Source of the DNA: Methanomassiliicoccales archaeon
GTDB taxonomy: Archaea; Thermoplasmatota; Thermoplasmata; Methanomassiliicoccales; UBA472
DNA: 64,000 nucleotides
Reading direction: 5' to 3'
Assembly: GCA_036504055.1 (NCBI GenBank)
Contig: DASXVU010000047.1
Coordinates: 85,897-149,896, forward strand
The first letter of the stretch is position 1; each line of letters starts with the position of its first letter. Below are positions 26,603 to 35,574 of the stretch, piece by piece. Below the pieces are notes generated by a model. It was not told the DNA's origin and searched no databases. It worked only from the letters and a program-made list of their open reading frames with translations. The position numbers and the translations under genes are program-made.

Positions 26603-27663
26603 TGCATTCCCTCCATGACCTCGTCCATTACATGCACCAGGTCGTTCATGTCCTTGACGGTGAGGTCGCCCATGTGGCCGATGCGGAATGACGAATCCTT
26701 CACCTTTCCATAGCCAGGCGATATCTCGAAGCCCTTCTCCTTGAGCTTCTTGTCAAAGGTAGCGAAATCGAAGCGGCCGCTATCGATCACCGAAATGGTG
26801 TTGGACCGGTAACCTTGCTCGGCATACAGACCGAAGCGCTTCATGGCCCAGCTTCGGGTGATGTCGGCAAGTTCTTGATGCCGCTGGTATCGTTGGGATG
26901 AGCCTTCCCTCAGCCACTTGTCCAATTGGTGATCGAGCCCAAACATCAACGAGACCGGGGGAGTGGTGAGCGGCAGGTCCTTGTCCGCGTACTTCTTGTA
27001 TTCGAGCAGGTCGAAGTAGTAGCCACGGTTCTCCACCTTCTCGGCCTTCTTGAGCAGGCGTTCGCTGCAGGCGATGATTGCCAGGCCCGGTGGTAGAGCC
27101 AGGGCCTTCTGGGACCCGAACACCAGCGCGTCGGGGGCCATCTGCTTGAGCTTAAGATCGACCGCACCTACCGAAGTGACGCCGTCGACGAATATGAGGG
27201 CATCGCTCTCGGCCCTGATGGCGTCGCATACCGCTGTCGGCTGGTTGTAAACGCCGGTCGACGATTCGTTGGAGATGAATGTGACCGCCTCGATGTCCTT
27301 CATCAATTTGCCCTTGATGTGCTCCGGCTTGATGCCCTTGCCCCATTCCACTTCGATCTTGTCGACCATCTTCCCGTTCGCCGTACCAATGCCCTGCCAT
27401 CTGTCGCCGAAGGAGCCGTTGGATATGCCGCACATCTTCTTATTGACGCCACAGCGTACACAGGATTCCAGGAACCCGGTCGCCGAAGCCGGCGCCAAAA
27501 GTATCTGCATGTCTGTGTCCAGTGCCTTGTGTAACTTCTCCACTATGCCTTTTTGCAGGTTCGAATAGTCCTTGCCGCGGTGGACGATCATCGGTCTATC
27601 CATCGCTTTCAAAGTATCCTCGAAGACCTCGACCGGTCCGACCGTGAACAACCTTCGTGTCAA
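26599..27663 (-). CDS. Class V aminotransferase, probable phosphoserine or serine-pyruvate aminotransferase
   Basis: PLP enzyme of 354 residues. Seen: TVGPVEV at the start, PASATGFLES near 58-67, the cofactor Asp in FVDGVTSVGAVD near 158-169, and the Schiff-base lysine K186 in GSQKALALPPG. By sequence it belongs to the serine-pyruvate/alanine-glyoxylate group. Its overlap with serA argues that in this organism it does the second step of serine synthesis, as proposed for other archaea lacking classical SerC. Start is TTG preceded by GGGGTTGA at an eight-base spacing, with an in-frame stop just upstream, so no longer start is possible. Confidence 0.9.
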   Translation of the reverse strand: MTRRLFTVGPVEVFEDTLKAMDRPMIVHRGKDYSNLQKGIVEKLHKALDTDMQILLAPASATGFLESCVRCGVNKKMCGISNGSFGDRWQGIGTANGKMVDKIEVEWGKGIKPEHIKGKLMKDIEAVTFISNESSTGVYNQPTAVCDAIRAESDALIFVDGVTSVGAVDLKLKQMAPDALVFGSQKALALPPGLAIIACSERLLKKAEKVENRGYYFDLLEYKKYADKDLPLTTPPVSLMFGLDHQLDKWLREGSSQRYQRHQELADITRSWAMKRFGLYAEQGYRSNTISVIDSGRFDFATFDKKLKEKGFEISPGYGKVKDSSFRIGHMGDLTVKDMNDLVHVMDEVMEGMQ

Positions 27664-27858
27664 AGTGAATCAACCCCTGATGTGTAGAGAGTCCAAGGCG
27701 ACGATAATCAGGATATCTGCCCAACGCCTCCGGGGCTGTCACGGCGACCGGTTCCGCTTGAGTCGATGGGTTCTTCCATCACTATCGAGACTTTGAACGG
27801 TTCAACCATAATAACCGTGCAATATTAACGTTTTAGGGGCTGACCGCATATATGGATA

Positions 27859-28800
27859 TCAATCCAGCACTTTATCATAGACGCTCTGGACCTTATCGCA
27901 GATGACCTTCGGGGAATGATGGTCAGCCACATATTTACGCCCCAGTGCGCCGAGCTTCATGGTCAAGTTCATGTCGCTGACCAATCGGCTTACCTCCTCT
28001 TTGAGCGATGCTTTACCGTATTCGATCGCCCGCACTGGACACTCCGGATAATAGGAACGGAATTCTCGGTCGAAGGTCGACACTACCGCCCTGCCCCTTA
28101 CCATTGCCTCCAGCGAGACCATTCCGATGATGCTGGGAAGATCTTCGCTCGTTGGCAGTACCTGGTCGATGAGAATCTGTGCACTGGCAATTCTCTTCAG
28201 GACCTCTTCGTGCGGTTGGTTCTCCACCAATTCGAACTTGAAGTTCAGCCCCTCCATGATCAACTCATCCATTGCCTCCTTGATGATCTCAGTGCCCTTT
28301 AGCAGAGGATTGTTGGACACATGGACCACCTTCGGTATCGTTCCCGTGTCGAAAAGGCACTCTGGAACCATCTCGATCGGATTCGGGATGAATGAAGCAT
28401 CCGCATGCCACCTTAGGAGGTCTGGCCTGGAAACGATCTTCGCCCTCGCGATGGAACGGTATGCCATACCGTAGCCCATTCGCGTCTCGCTTCCGTGATA
28501 ATGAACGACGATCGGTTTTCTATGGACAAATCTCATAGCCAGAACGTCGAAACGCTTTCTGTTCAGACCACCATGTACATGGACCAGATCGAAATCCCTG
28601 CAGACCCTTGACACTTTCCTCATGGTGGCGATATCATGGAATATCCCCGCCCCGCCATAGTACAGCTCCATATCGTGCGGGAAGTTGTACGGGTTCCTGT
28701 GTGTCTCTAGCACCTTAGACACTTGTCCTGAACTGGTTTGACATTTTGCCAGGATTGCGGGAACGCCTGCCAGGTTTTCAACATGAAGTATCTTCAACAC
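27859..28800 (-). CDS. Glycosyltransferase, GT-B fold
   Basis: Probable glycan-assembling enzyme of 313 residues, short for the family. Seen: N-terminal ILHVENLAGVP, DLVHVHGGLNRKR near 69-81, VVHYHGSETR near 97-106; C-terminal VVHVSNNPLLKGTEII near 156-171 and the donor-site region PSIIGMVSLEAMVRGRAVVST near 223 with the conserved Glu. The N-terminal domain lacks some of the helices seen in longer relatives. It stands alone, divergent from the island of family 2 enzymes. Donor and acceptor unknown. A 195-base gap separates it from the aminotransferase; apart from a weak GTTAATATT element nothing is visible there. Confidence 0.83.
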   Translation of the reverse strand: MLKILHVENLAGVPAILAKCQTSSGQVSKVLETHRNPYNFPHDMELYYGGAGIFHDIATMRKVSRVCRDFDLVHVHGGLNRKRFDVLAMRFVHRKPIVVHYHGSETRMGYGMAYRSIARAKIVSRPDLLRWHADASFIPNPIEMVPECLFDTGTIPKVVHVSNNPLLKGTEIIKEAMDELIMEGLNFKFELVENQPHEEVLKRIASAQILIDQVLPTSEDLPSIIGMVSLEAMVRGRAVVSTFDREFRSYYPECPVRAIEYGKASLKEEVSRLVSDMNLTMKLGALGRKYVADHHSPKVICDKVQSVYDKVLD

Positions 28801-29192
28801 AACGACCCCTTAAACCACATGCCCTATCAGGACAACCGTTGATAGATTGGCATTCCACACAAGAATCCCCATTGCATTCTAGATGAAAATTCTTTACAGG
28901 ATCTCGTATCGGAATTCAACCGTTATTATCCTAATCCAAATCAGATGTTGGGAAGGACTCTATTTTGAGGGATCAAAGCGAACTCCCGAATCATTCCCGA
29001 TGGATCCAGCGGTTTTGGGTTCTATGCCCATGTCTGTGATTCCATTTCATTCCTCGTGATTGTTTGTCCGATCCCATAGAGTGAGTGAAAAGGAAATATA
29101 TTGTCACATTGGTTAAGCATGGGAATATTATCATATTATTGGGATGGGACATCCATTACGGCTCAGATTAGATGGATTGTAGATTGGGGTGT
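28801..29192. other. AT-rich intergenic region with candidate divergent promoters
   Basis: About 390 bases without a convincing gene. The composition becomes clearly more AT-rich here than in the neighbouring metabolic genes. GGAAATATATTG (about 29092-29103) and ATATTATCATATTATT (about 29128-29143) are TATA candidates for the plus-strand glycosyltransferase. I see no tRNA, hairpin terminator or repeat. Confidence 0.4.
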
Positions 29193-30152
29193 ATGATGCT
29201 AAATGATCCGACATTATCGATTGGAATTGTCACTTATAACGGGCAATTCCTGCTCAAGCAGGTCTTAGAAACCGCTGCCGAGGAAATCGCTGACAAGAAT
29301 GTGGAACTGATAATTTCTGACAATGCTTCTACCGATGACACTCAAAATATAATTAATGATTTTAAATTAAAACATCCAAACATAGTTTACGTCAGGAACT
29401 CGGAAAACATCGGGTTCGACGCGAATGTGGACCAAGTGGTGAGATTGTCAAAAGGACAGTTCGTTTGGCTTATGAGCGATGACGATTTCATAAGGAAGGG
29501 TGGAATAGACAAGGTTCTCGAGGTGATCGGTCAACATCCAGATCTGTGCTATGTTTTTGTGAACTACACCAACCCCCTTCCGCTTAAGGTCCAAAAGGAT
29601 ACGATATGCTTGGATTGGGCCCAATTCCTTCATGACGTAAATTTCAAGAACGGGCTTATTTCCAGCAATGTGGTCAACAGAAGACTTTGGTCAGAATTGA
29701 ACATGATGCAATACAATCACTGTGCTTGGATACATCTTGCGTACGCTTTGCAGGCACTTGCCCCTCGACACGATAGAAAGGGCTACATCATAGTCGAGGA
29801 ATTTGTTAAGCAAGACGGCATCCAAAGATGGGGGGAACCAGGCGCCTTCATAGATCTGAATTTGAAGCTCCTTAGGCTGTTGAAGGAGATCGATGATTTG
29901 GGGTATGACAAAACTTTGGGCTTCAGAACGAAGATCAAACAAATGGCCAATGATTTTCAGAAAGGATACCGGCGCGATATCCCATGGGCAAAAAACAAGG
30001 GAATGAAAAATTGTATGGGCCGGATCGGTCCGATGAAAGAATTCTTTGGATCGTTTCCAAATTTCTGGTTGGTGGATGTTCCTATGTTGCTGACCCCCAA
30101 TATCATATATCGAATCGGGTTTGAGGTCGTGCATAAAATACAGAATAAATAA
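29193..30152 (+). CDS. Family 2 glycosyltransferase, first of a tandem pair
   Basis: GT-A enzyme of 319 residues from the ATG chosen here; an ATG seven codons upstream is also in frame. Seen: LSIGIVTYNGQ, ELIISDNASTDDT near 36-48, ENIGFDANVDQVV near 70-82 and the metal motif LMSDDDF near 93-99. The segment from about 145 onward (VNFKNGLISSNVV, CAWIHLAYALQ) is shared nearly column by column with the next gene, so the two are tandem paralogs. Visibly AT-richer than the flanking genes, suggesting acquisition by transfer. Product likely adds one sugar to a surface glycan. Confidence 0.87.
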   Translation: MMLNDPTLSIGIVTYNGQFLLKQVLETAAEEIADKNVELIISDNASTDDTQNIINDFKLKHPNIVYVRNSENIGFDANVDQVVRLSKGQFVWLMSDDDFIRKGGIDKVLEVIGQHPDLCYVFVNYTNPLPLKVQKDTICLDWAQFLHDVNFKNGLISSNVVNRRLWSELNMMQYNHCAWIHLAYALQALAPRHDRKGYIIVEEFVKQDGIQRWGEPGAFIDLNLKLLRLLKEIDDLGYDKTLGFRTKIKQMANDFQKGYRRDIPWAKNKGMKNCMGRIGPMKEFFGSFPNFWLVDVPMLLTPNIIYRIGFEVVHKIQNK

Positions 30153-30185
30153 ATATAAATATTAATAGTAAATATTAATCATTTA

Positions 30186-30211
30186 TCGAGCATCCAGATT
30201 TTTCTGCTCGA
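30186..30211. terminator. Perfect 7-bp hairpin after the first tandem glycosyltransferase
   Basis: TCGAGCA and TGCTCGA flank a 12-base loop that contains a T run. It stands 34 bases after the stop, within a strongly AT-rich stretch holding the near-repeat AAATATTAAT twice. It could mark a transcript end; the 282-base gap to the next gene holds no other recognisable element. Confidence 0.35.
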
Positions 30212-30434
30212 GATACTTCCTCTCCCCTGATCGATTACGGTGAAAATGCCTATAGAAATGGTCATTCCTTTTTGGATCATCATCGGAAGTATGTCAATCG
30301 AGAGCATCCATCGGACATAATACCGGAGAAGACATTATATGAAAAGAAATAAATCAAGAGCCATTGTAGTATCCTGAATTGAACATTGATAAGAGAAAGA
30401 ACAGATAATCGCTTCGATTGGCTGACACACTCAA

Positions 30435-31388
30435 ATGAAGCAAGATGATGATATTTATCTCACAATCGGTATTCCAACGTTCAATGGATCAAACCACCTA
30501 GCGCAGGTGCTAGACAGCGTCCTTTCGCAAAAGGTCTCTGACCGTATCGAGATCCTGATCTCAGACAATTCTTCGACTGATTCCACTCAAGACATTTCGA
30601 AGGAATACCAACTCGAGCATCCGGAATTGATTTCCTACTATCGAAATGAACAGAACGTTGGGTTTGATGCAAATGTAGATCTGGTTGTGACCCGGGCTCG
30701 AGGGGCATTTGTATGGCTCCTATCGGACAACGATTTGCTGCTTGACGGCTCAATTGACAAGGTCTTGAACGTCATAATGGAATATCGAGAATCGATCCAT
30801 TTGATCTTTGTCAACTACGATTCGGTTTACAAGGTGAGCGATTCTCTGACAGGAAATACGGTCTGCGACGGTGATTCCTACTTCCGTCTGGTCAATTTCA
30901 AGAATAGTCTCATCTCCAGCAATATTGTTTCCAAGAGCAGATGGTCTTCATTACATATGGAAAGATATCATGAAAGCAAATGGATTCATCTGGCATACTC
31001 AATGGAATCGATGGCCCCATCCAGTGGCGGGACGGGGTATATAATGAAGGATTTTCTCTTCAAAAAGATCGGCGCCTCCACCTGGGGAGACAGAGGAGAA
31101 TTCATCTATTATGGATTCAAGTACGTCGACATCTTCAAAGGAATGACGGCGCTGGGATACCACAAGAGTGTTAGTGATTCGGCCCTGCACGCGATCGAGG
31201 ATCCCTATTACATGAACATTCCTCGTGCAAGAATGGTTGGTCTGAAAGTTGATGGGACTTTGCTGAGAGAATTCACTGGAAGATTTTCTAAGATTCCCCG
31301 ATTCTGGCTCGTTGACATGCCGCTGTTGATCCTGCCGTTGAACTCCATCCGTATGGGTCAAACATTGTACCGGAAGATCTTCCGGTGA
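30435..31388 (+). CDS. Family 2 glycosyltransferase, second of a tandem pair
   Basis: 317 residues. Same build as the preceding enzyme: LTIGIPTFNGS, EILISDNSSTDST near 35-47, QNVGFDANVDLVV near 69-81, LLSDNDL near 92-98 in place of LMSDDDF, so the metal motif is DND rather than DDD. Shared C-terminal columns include VNFKNSLISSNIV, KWIHLAYSME and RFWLVDMPLL. The pair presumably arose by duplication and then diverged in donor or acceptor choice. AT-richer than the surroundings. Confidence 0.87.
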   Translation: MKQDDDIYLTIGIPTFNGSNHLAQVLDSVLSQKVSDRIEILISDNSSTDSTQDISKEYQLEHPELISYYRNEQNVGFDANVDLVVTRARGAFVWLLSDNDLLLDGSIDKVLNVIMEYRESIHLIFVNYDSVYKVSDSLTGNTVCDGDSYFRLVNFKNSLISSNIVSKSRWSSLHMERYHESKWIHLAYSMESMAPSSGGTGYIMKDFLFKKIGASTWGDRGEFIYYGFKYVDIFKGMTALGYHKSVSDSALHAIEDPYYMNIPRARMVGLKVDGTLLREFTGRFSKIPRFWLVDMPLLILPLNSIRMGQTLYRKIFR

Positions 31389-31679
31389 TCCTTGACCTTC
31401 TGATTAAGGACGCGCATTTCGGGGCGAATGGGTCAGAAAACCAACATATCGGCTTGATCTGCTCAAATTGTCATGCTCAAGCGCGTTTCTTGTTCTCCCG
31501 AGGACCTCAAGTATTAATAAATAAACGATAGCTTCTGGGCTGACGATGAACCGATGATGAACGTCCGGGATGGATATTCATTTACATCATTCAGAAATGC
31601 CTGCAAGAACTATCAGATGCTCGGACGACAATGGCCAGAAATCTCATCGGCACATCATTATCATTGAAAGGGAACCTTG
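31389..31679. other. Non-coding gap before the flippase
   Basis: About 290 bases. TATTAATAAATAAAC at about 31513-31527 could be a TATA element for a transcript with a long leader. A 36-codon frame begins at 31559 and ends just before the flippase start; it has no recognisable motif and is too short to trust. Confidence 0.3.
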
Positions 31680-33197
31680 GTGATTAGAGTGCTTGCAAGG
31701 AAATCTTTGCTGATCCTGATGGTAAGGCTTACATCCCAAGTGTTGTCCTTCATCGCTCTCCTTTTCATAACGAGATACCTCGGTACCGACGTTTATGGAA
31801 GCATCACTTTTAGTTTTGCGATCGTTGCCACATTCAACTGCGTGTCGGACCTGGGGTTCAATGCCGCGAACACCAAACGCATTTCGGAAGGTAAGGATGT
31901 TGATGATTGTTTCAGCACTTTTGCGGTGATCAAAGTTGTCATGACTGGGTTGATGGCATTATTGACCCTGGTTATAGTTCTCATTTATACCACATTTCTT
32001 GGGAGAGGTCTCTCGGATACCTCCGTTCAGCTCCTTTTGATCTTCATTGGTTATTATGTCCTCTATGACCTCGCTGGGATTGCCATATATACATTTGATG
32101 CAAGAATGGAGACGGCAAAATCCCAAATTATCCAGTTGATGGACCCGATAATTCGTGTTCCTATCGTCTTATTCGTTGCGCTGAATCGCATGAGCGTCTA
32201 TTCTCTTGCCATTGCGTTTCTGATCGGGGCAGCCGCGGTATTTGTTGGTTCGGTCTTCTTGCTTCTTCGCTCTGGAATAAAATGGAAGAGGCCTACTCTC
32301 TTTCGCCAATACATCATCTTTGCAGCACCACTTGCGATAGCCTCGATTCTGTCAGTGGTGTGGGGCAATGTCGACAAGATCATACTAGGATTCTTCGGAA
32401 CAAAGGTGGACCTGGCACTTTACAACTCGGGCCTCTCCCTAATGACCATTCTGACCAGTGTGGGTGCGGGAGTTGGAATAGTCACATTCCCTCTCTTTTC
32501 GAAGCATTTCTCTGAAGGTCGTTTGGACTTGATAAGGGAAAAGACTGCGGAAGCGGAGCGATACATCTCCATGATAGTCATGCCGCTGGCCACTGTGGTG
32601 ATTGTCTTCCCATTTGCAGTTGCTTCGATATTGCTCGGAAGTAACTTCACCTTAGCCGGGGGCCCTCTGCAAATTGTCGTAATATCGACCACGTTGGGAC
32701 TGATGACCCAGGCATACACAAGCCAGCTGAGCGCCATCAATAGGAACGATATGTACCTGAGGATAACCATAATCAGCCTTGTGCTCAATTCAGTGCTGCT
32801 TGCCATATTGGTGCCCAGTAGTATCTTAGGCGTCGGTCTATTCGGCCTATCATACATGGGGGCTGCCTATGCTGGCCTGGTGACAACGATAACGGTAGTG
32901 GCCTTCACTAGAGCTACAGTAAGGAGACTTACCCATACCCGTTCCAATCCCAGAATATTGATACACATCAGTGCGGCCATTCTATCTGGACTGCTCTTAT
33001 GGTCGCTCAGCTATGCCGTCTTGCCGGTAAATCATATTCTTGAGCTCATAGTGTACAGCCTGTTGAGCTTCGGATTCTTTTTTGGATTTCTGGCAATATT
33101 CAAGGAATTCTCAAAGAAAGATCTGGATTACATCCTAGAGGTCATTAACCTCAAGAAGATGTGGAGATACATAATCACCGAGCTCCGTGGAAATTGA
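31680..33197 (+). CDS. Polysaccharide/lipid-linked oligosaccharide flippase, MATE/MOP superfamily
   Basis: Integral membrane protein of 505 residues with about 12-14 helices, of the Wzx/RfbX type that flips lipid-linked sugars across the membrane. Seen: N-terminal VLSFIALLFITRYLGTDVYGSITF, a hallmark of this family, repeated hydrophobic segments of about 20 residues, and the charged loop KHFSEGRLDLIREKTAEAERY near the middle. Start is GTG, or a TTG one codon earlier; GGGAACC precedes both. Lies between glycosyltransferases and shares their AT-rich composition, so it probably exports the glycan they build. Converges with the next gene, one base apart. Confidence 0.9.
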   Translation: MIRVLARKSLLILMVRLTSQVLSFIALLFITRYLGTDVYGSITFSFAIVATFNCVSDLGFNAANTKRISEGKDVDDCFSTFAVIKVVMTGLMALLTLVIVLIYTTFLGRGLSDTSVQLLLIFIGYYVLYDLAGIAIYTFDARMETAKSQIIQLMDPIIRVPIVLFVALNRMSVYSLAIAFLIGAAAVFVGSVFLLLRSGIKWKRPTLFRQYIIFAAPLAIASILSVVWGNVDKIILGFFGTKVDLALYNSGLSLMTILTSVGAGVGIVTFPLFSKHFSEGRLDLIREKTAEAERYISMIVMPLATVVIVFPFAVASILLGSNFTLAGGPLQIVVISTTLGLMTQAYTSQLSAINRNDMYLRITIISLVLNSVLLAILVPSSILGVGLFGLSYMGAAYAGLVTTITVVAFTRATVRRLTHTRSNPRILIHISAAILSGLLLWSLSYAVLPVNHILELIVYSLLSFGFFFGFLAIFKEFSKKDLDYILEVINLKKMWRYIITELRGN

Positions 33198-33198
33198 T

Positions 33199-34167
33199 TC
33201 AATAGCATCGGTCACGGCGGTCAAGGACCTTTCTTAGATAACGCTCCGGGAACAATACGATGCTGACCAGGGTCAGGATATCTATTCTGGATGGTTTGGA
33301 GCTGATCAATTGTAACTTGGCCGCCTTGAGAGAACGGTGCACTATGGCGGCTGACAGGATTCTTTCCATCCACCTTCTCGTCTGGTTCGACCTGACCCTT
33401 TTAACCACCTTTCCGGAGTATTGTGGGTGGTCTTTCGTGCAATCGATCAAGAACGCTTCCTTCATCCGATACTGATCCTCATTAAGCTCCTTCGAGTCCT
33501 GACTGGCATGCATCCGGTACTCCATCAGCTCCTCATCCAGGAATACTACCGGACCTTGACCGGCCAATAGAACCAAGAAGACCGCGTCCGCCAACTGACC
33601 GTATCGTTCTTCCAATCCAATTTTCTGAGGGAACCCGTTCCGATAAACGATCGAGGGAAAAGGTATGTAAGAACGGGAATAGAGCTCGGCCATCGAAGCG
33701 GAGTCCGGATATCTTTCGACCGATTTCCCGCCCTTTTCTCGGACATACCTGCCATCCCTGTTCCCTTCAGGACCGATGCGAAAACCGTTGCAGCCGGAGG
33801 CGATGACCTCAGGGTTTCTCTCCATATAATCCACCTGGGTGGAAAGGAAATTGGGTAGAAGCCGGTCGTCGTCGTGCATCAGGTAGAAGAGGTCCTCTTG
33901 GGCAAGCTCAAACACCCGGGCATGGTTCCATATGGACGAATGATTATGGTCCGCCCCCACCCAGATGACACCTTTGTCCAGTTCAGCCGATATCGATTCT
34001 TTCACACCCGGATCGCTCCCATTGTCCAGGACGACGATCCTGTCCGCTGGCCTTTGTTGTGCCAACACGGAATCGATCGCCTCCCGGAGGTACTGTGGCC
34101 GGTTGTATGATAGAACATAGACCCCTATCGATGTCAAAACATGCCCTTCCAGGTGGTGAGGATTCAT
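33199..34167 (-). CDS. Family 2 glycosyltransferase
   Basis: GT-A enzyme of 322 residues from the second in-frame ATG (22 codons could be added upstream, but these lack similarity to the family). Seen: IGVYVLSYNRPQYLREAIDS, RIVVLDNGSDPG near 48-59, NHARVFELA and the metal motif LMHDDDRLLP near 93-102, then VASGCNGFR. Base composition is closer to the GC-rich neighbours than to the tandem pair. Likely adds a sugar to the same surface glycan as the flanking genes; donor unknown. Confidence 0.85.
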   Translation of the reverse strand: MNPHHLEGHVLTSIGVYVLSYNRPQYLREAIDSVLAQQRPADRIVVLDNGSDPGVKESISAELDKGVIWVGADHNHSSIWNHARVFELAQEDLFYLMHDDDRLLPNFLSTQVDYMERNPEVIASGCNGFRIGPEGNRDGRYVREKGGKSVERYPDSASMAELYSRSYIPFPSIVYRNGFPQKIGLEERYGQLADAVFLVLLAGQGPVVFLDEELMEYRMHASQDSKELNEDQYRMKEAFLIDCTKDHPQYSGKVVKRVRSNQTRRWMERILSAAIVHRSLKAAKLQLISSKPSRIDILTLVSIVLFPERYLRKVLDRRDRCY

Positions 34168-34257
34168 GTGTTCGATTATCAACGTTGTGGTGAATGTAAC
34201 ACCAGGGACTGGTTTGGTCATTCTTATGTTCATGTCGGAATCCTTAAGTCAACAGTT

Positions 34258-35574
34258 ATGTTTCGTCCCCCGATGGTTAACGAAAAGGTCGCGGTGGTCG
34301 GAATCGGGTATGTCGGTCTACCGCTGGCTTGTGTTCTGGCGGAGAGCGGTTTCAGGACGACCGGGATCGACGTTGACAAGGATCGCGTTGACCTGGTCAA
34401 CTCCGGAAAATGCCCCATAGTGGGAGAGGAACCGGGATTGCCAGAACTCCTTAAGAAGGTCATCCTTGCCGGCAGTCTCAAAGCATCGTCGAAGCCCGAG
34501 GACCTGGCAGGGTGCGATGCGGTGTTCGTCTGCGTGGATACACCCATCGACAAGGACAAGAAACCAAGGCTGGAAATACTAAGGTCAGCCGTCACCACCG
34601 TTGGCCGTTCGATGAAGAAGGGATCGCTCATCTCCATTGAATCGACATTGCCCCCTGGAACGATGAAGAACGTCGTGATCCCCATCCTGGAGAAGGAATC
34701 CGGCCTGCGCGTCGGCAGGGATTTCCTCCTGTGCCACTGCCCCGAAAGGGTCATGCCGGGAAAGCTGCTAAACAACATGAGAAAGGTGGAGCGGGTCCTG
34801 GGCGGGTTTGATTCGGAATCGATCAAGAGAGGGGCTTACTTCTATTCCCGCATCGTCCAAGCGGAGATACACCCTTCAGACCTTCTATCGGCAGAGATCT
34901 CCAAGACCTCAGAGAATGCCTACCGTGACGTTCAGATCGCGTTCGCGAACGAAGTTGCTCTGCTCTGCGAGAAGCTTGGTGCGGATGCCTTCGAGGTACG
35001 CCGATTGGTCAACACATGCCCTTCCCGGGATATGCACATCCCCGGTTCCGGGGTGGGCGGCCACTGCCTTCCAAAGGACTCCTGGCTGCTGCTGAGCGGA
35101 GCTCCTGACAACACTGCAAGGGTCATCCCTTATGCCAGGGAGGTCAACGAATCGATGCCGCACCACGTCGCCGAGCTGGCCAAAGGAGTGATGACCAAGG
35201 CGAAGGTCACCGCGGCCAGGCCGAGGGTGGCGATCATGGGGCTGGCATTCCTGCGTGACTCCGATGATGTGAGGGAATCTCCGGCGATCAAGATCATCGA
35301 TGACCTGGTGGGTGAGTTCGAGCTCATCGTGCATGACCCGTTCGTCAAGAACCCGTACAAGGTAGAAATGACCAGGGACCTGGAGGCGGCGCTGGGGGGA
35401 GCGGACTGCGCTGTGTTCGTGACCGACCACACCGCCTATCGTACGCTCGATCTGCAAAAAGTGAAAAGGCTGATGCGCACTCCAGCCATCGTAGACGGCC
35501 GAAACATTTTCAACCAGAACGATGCGCAGCGCAACGGCCTCGTCTACGCCGGGGTTGGAAAGGGTCCTATCTGA
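34258..35574 (+). CDS. wecC: UDP-N-acetyl-hexosamine 6-dehydrogenase (WecC/WbpA type)
   Basis: NAD enzyme that oxidises C6 of UDP-ManNAc or UDP-GlcNAc twice to the uronic acid. 438 residues. Seen: Rossmann GIGYVG at 15-20, VCVDTPID near 91-98, STLPPGT near 129-135, CPERVMPG near 161, SKTSENAYRD near 215-224, and the catalytic cysteine C270 in GVGGHCLPKDSW; the C-terminal nucleotide-binding domain has LRDSDDVRESPA and VDGRN. Two ATGs five codons apart compete as start. Its last eight bases overlap the convergent threonine aldolase gene. WecC and WbpA cannot be told apart by motif alone. Confidence 0.93.
   Translation: MFRPPMVNEKVAVVGIGYVGLPLACVLAESGFRTTGIDVDKDRVDLVNSGKCPIVGEEPGLPELLKKVILAGSLKASSKPEDLAGCDAVFVCVDTPIDKDKKPRLEILRSAVTTVGRSMKKGSLISIESTLPPGTMKNVVIPILEKESGLRVGRDFLLCHCPERVMPGKLLNNMRKVERVLGGFDSESIKRGAYFYSRIVQAEIHPSDLLSAEISKTSENAYRDVQIAFANEVALLCEKLGADAFEVRRLVNTCPSRDMHIPGSGVGGHCLPKDSWLLLSGAPDNTARVIPYAREVNESMPHHVAELAKGVMTKAKVTAARPRVAIMGLAFLRDSDDVRESPAIKIIDDLVGEFELIVHDPFVKNPYKVEMTRDLEAALGGADCAVFVTDHTAYRTLDLQKVKRLMRTPAIVDGRNIFNQNDAQRNGLVYAGVGKGPI

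Noticed and set aside
31559..31669. 36-codon frame before the flippase
   Set aside because: Too short, no motif and no ribosome site; may be part of a leader.
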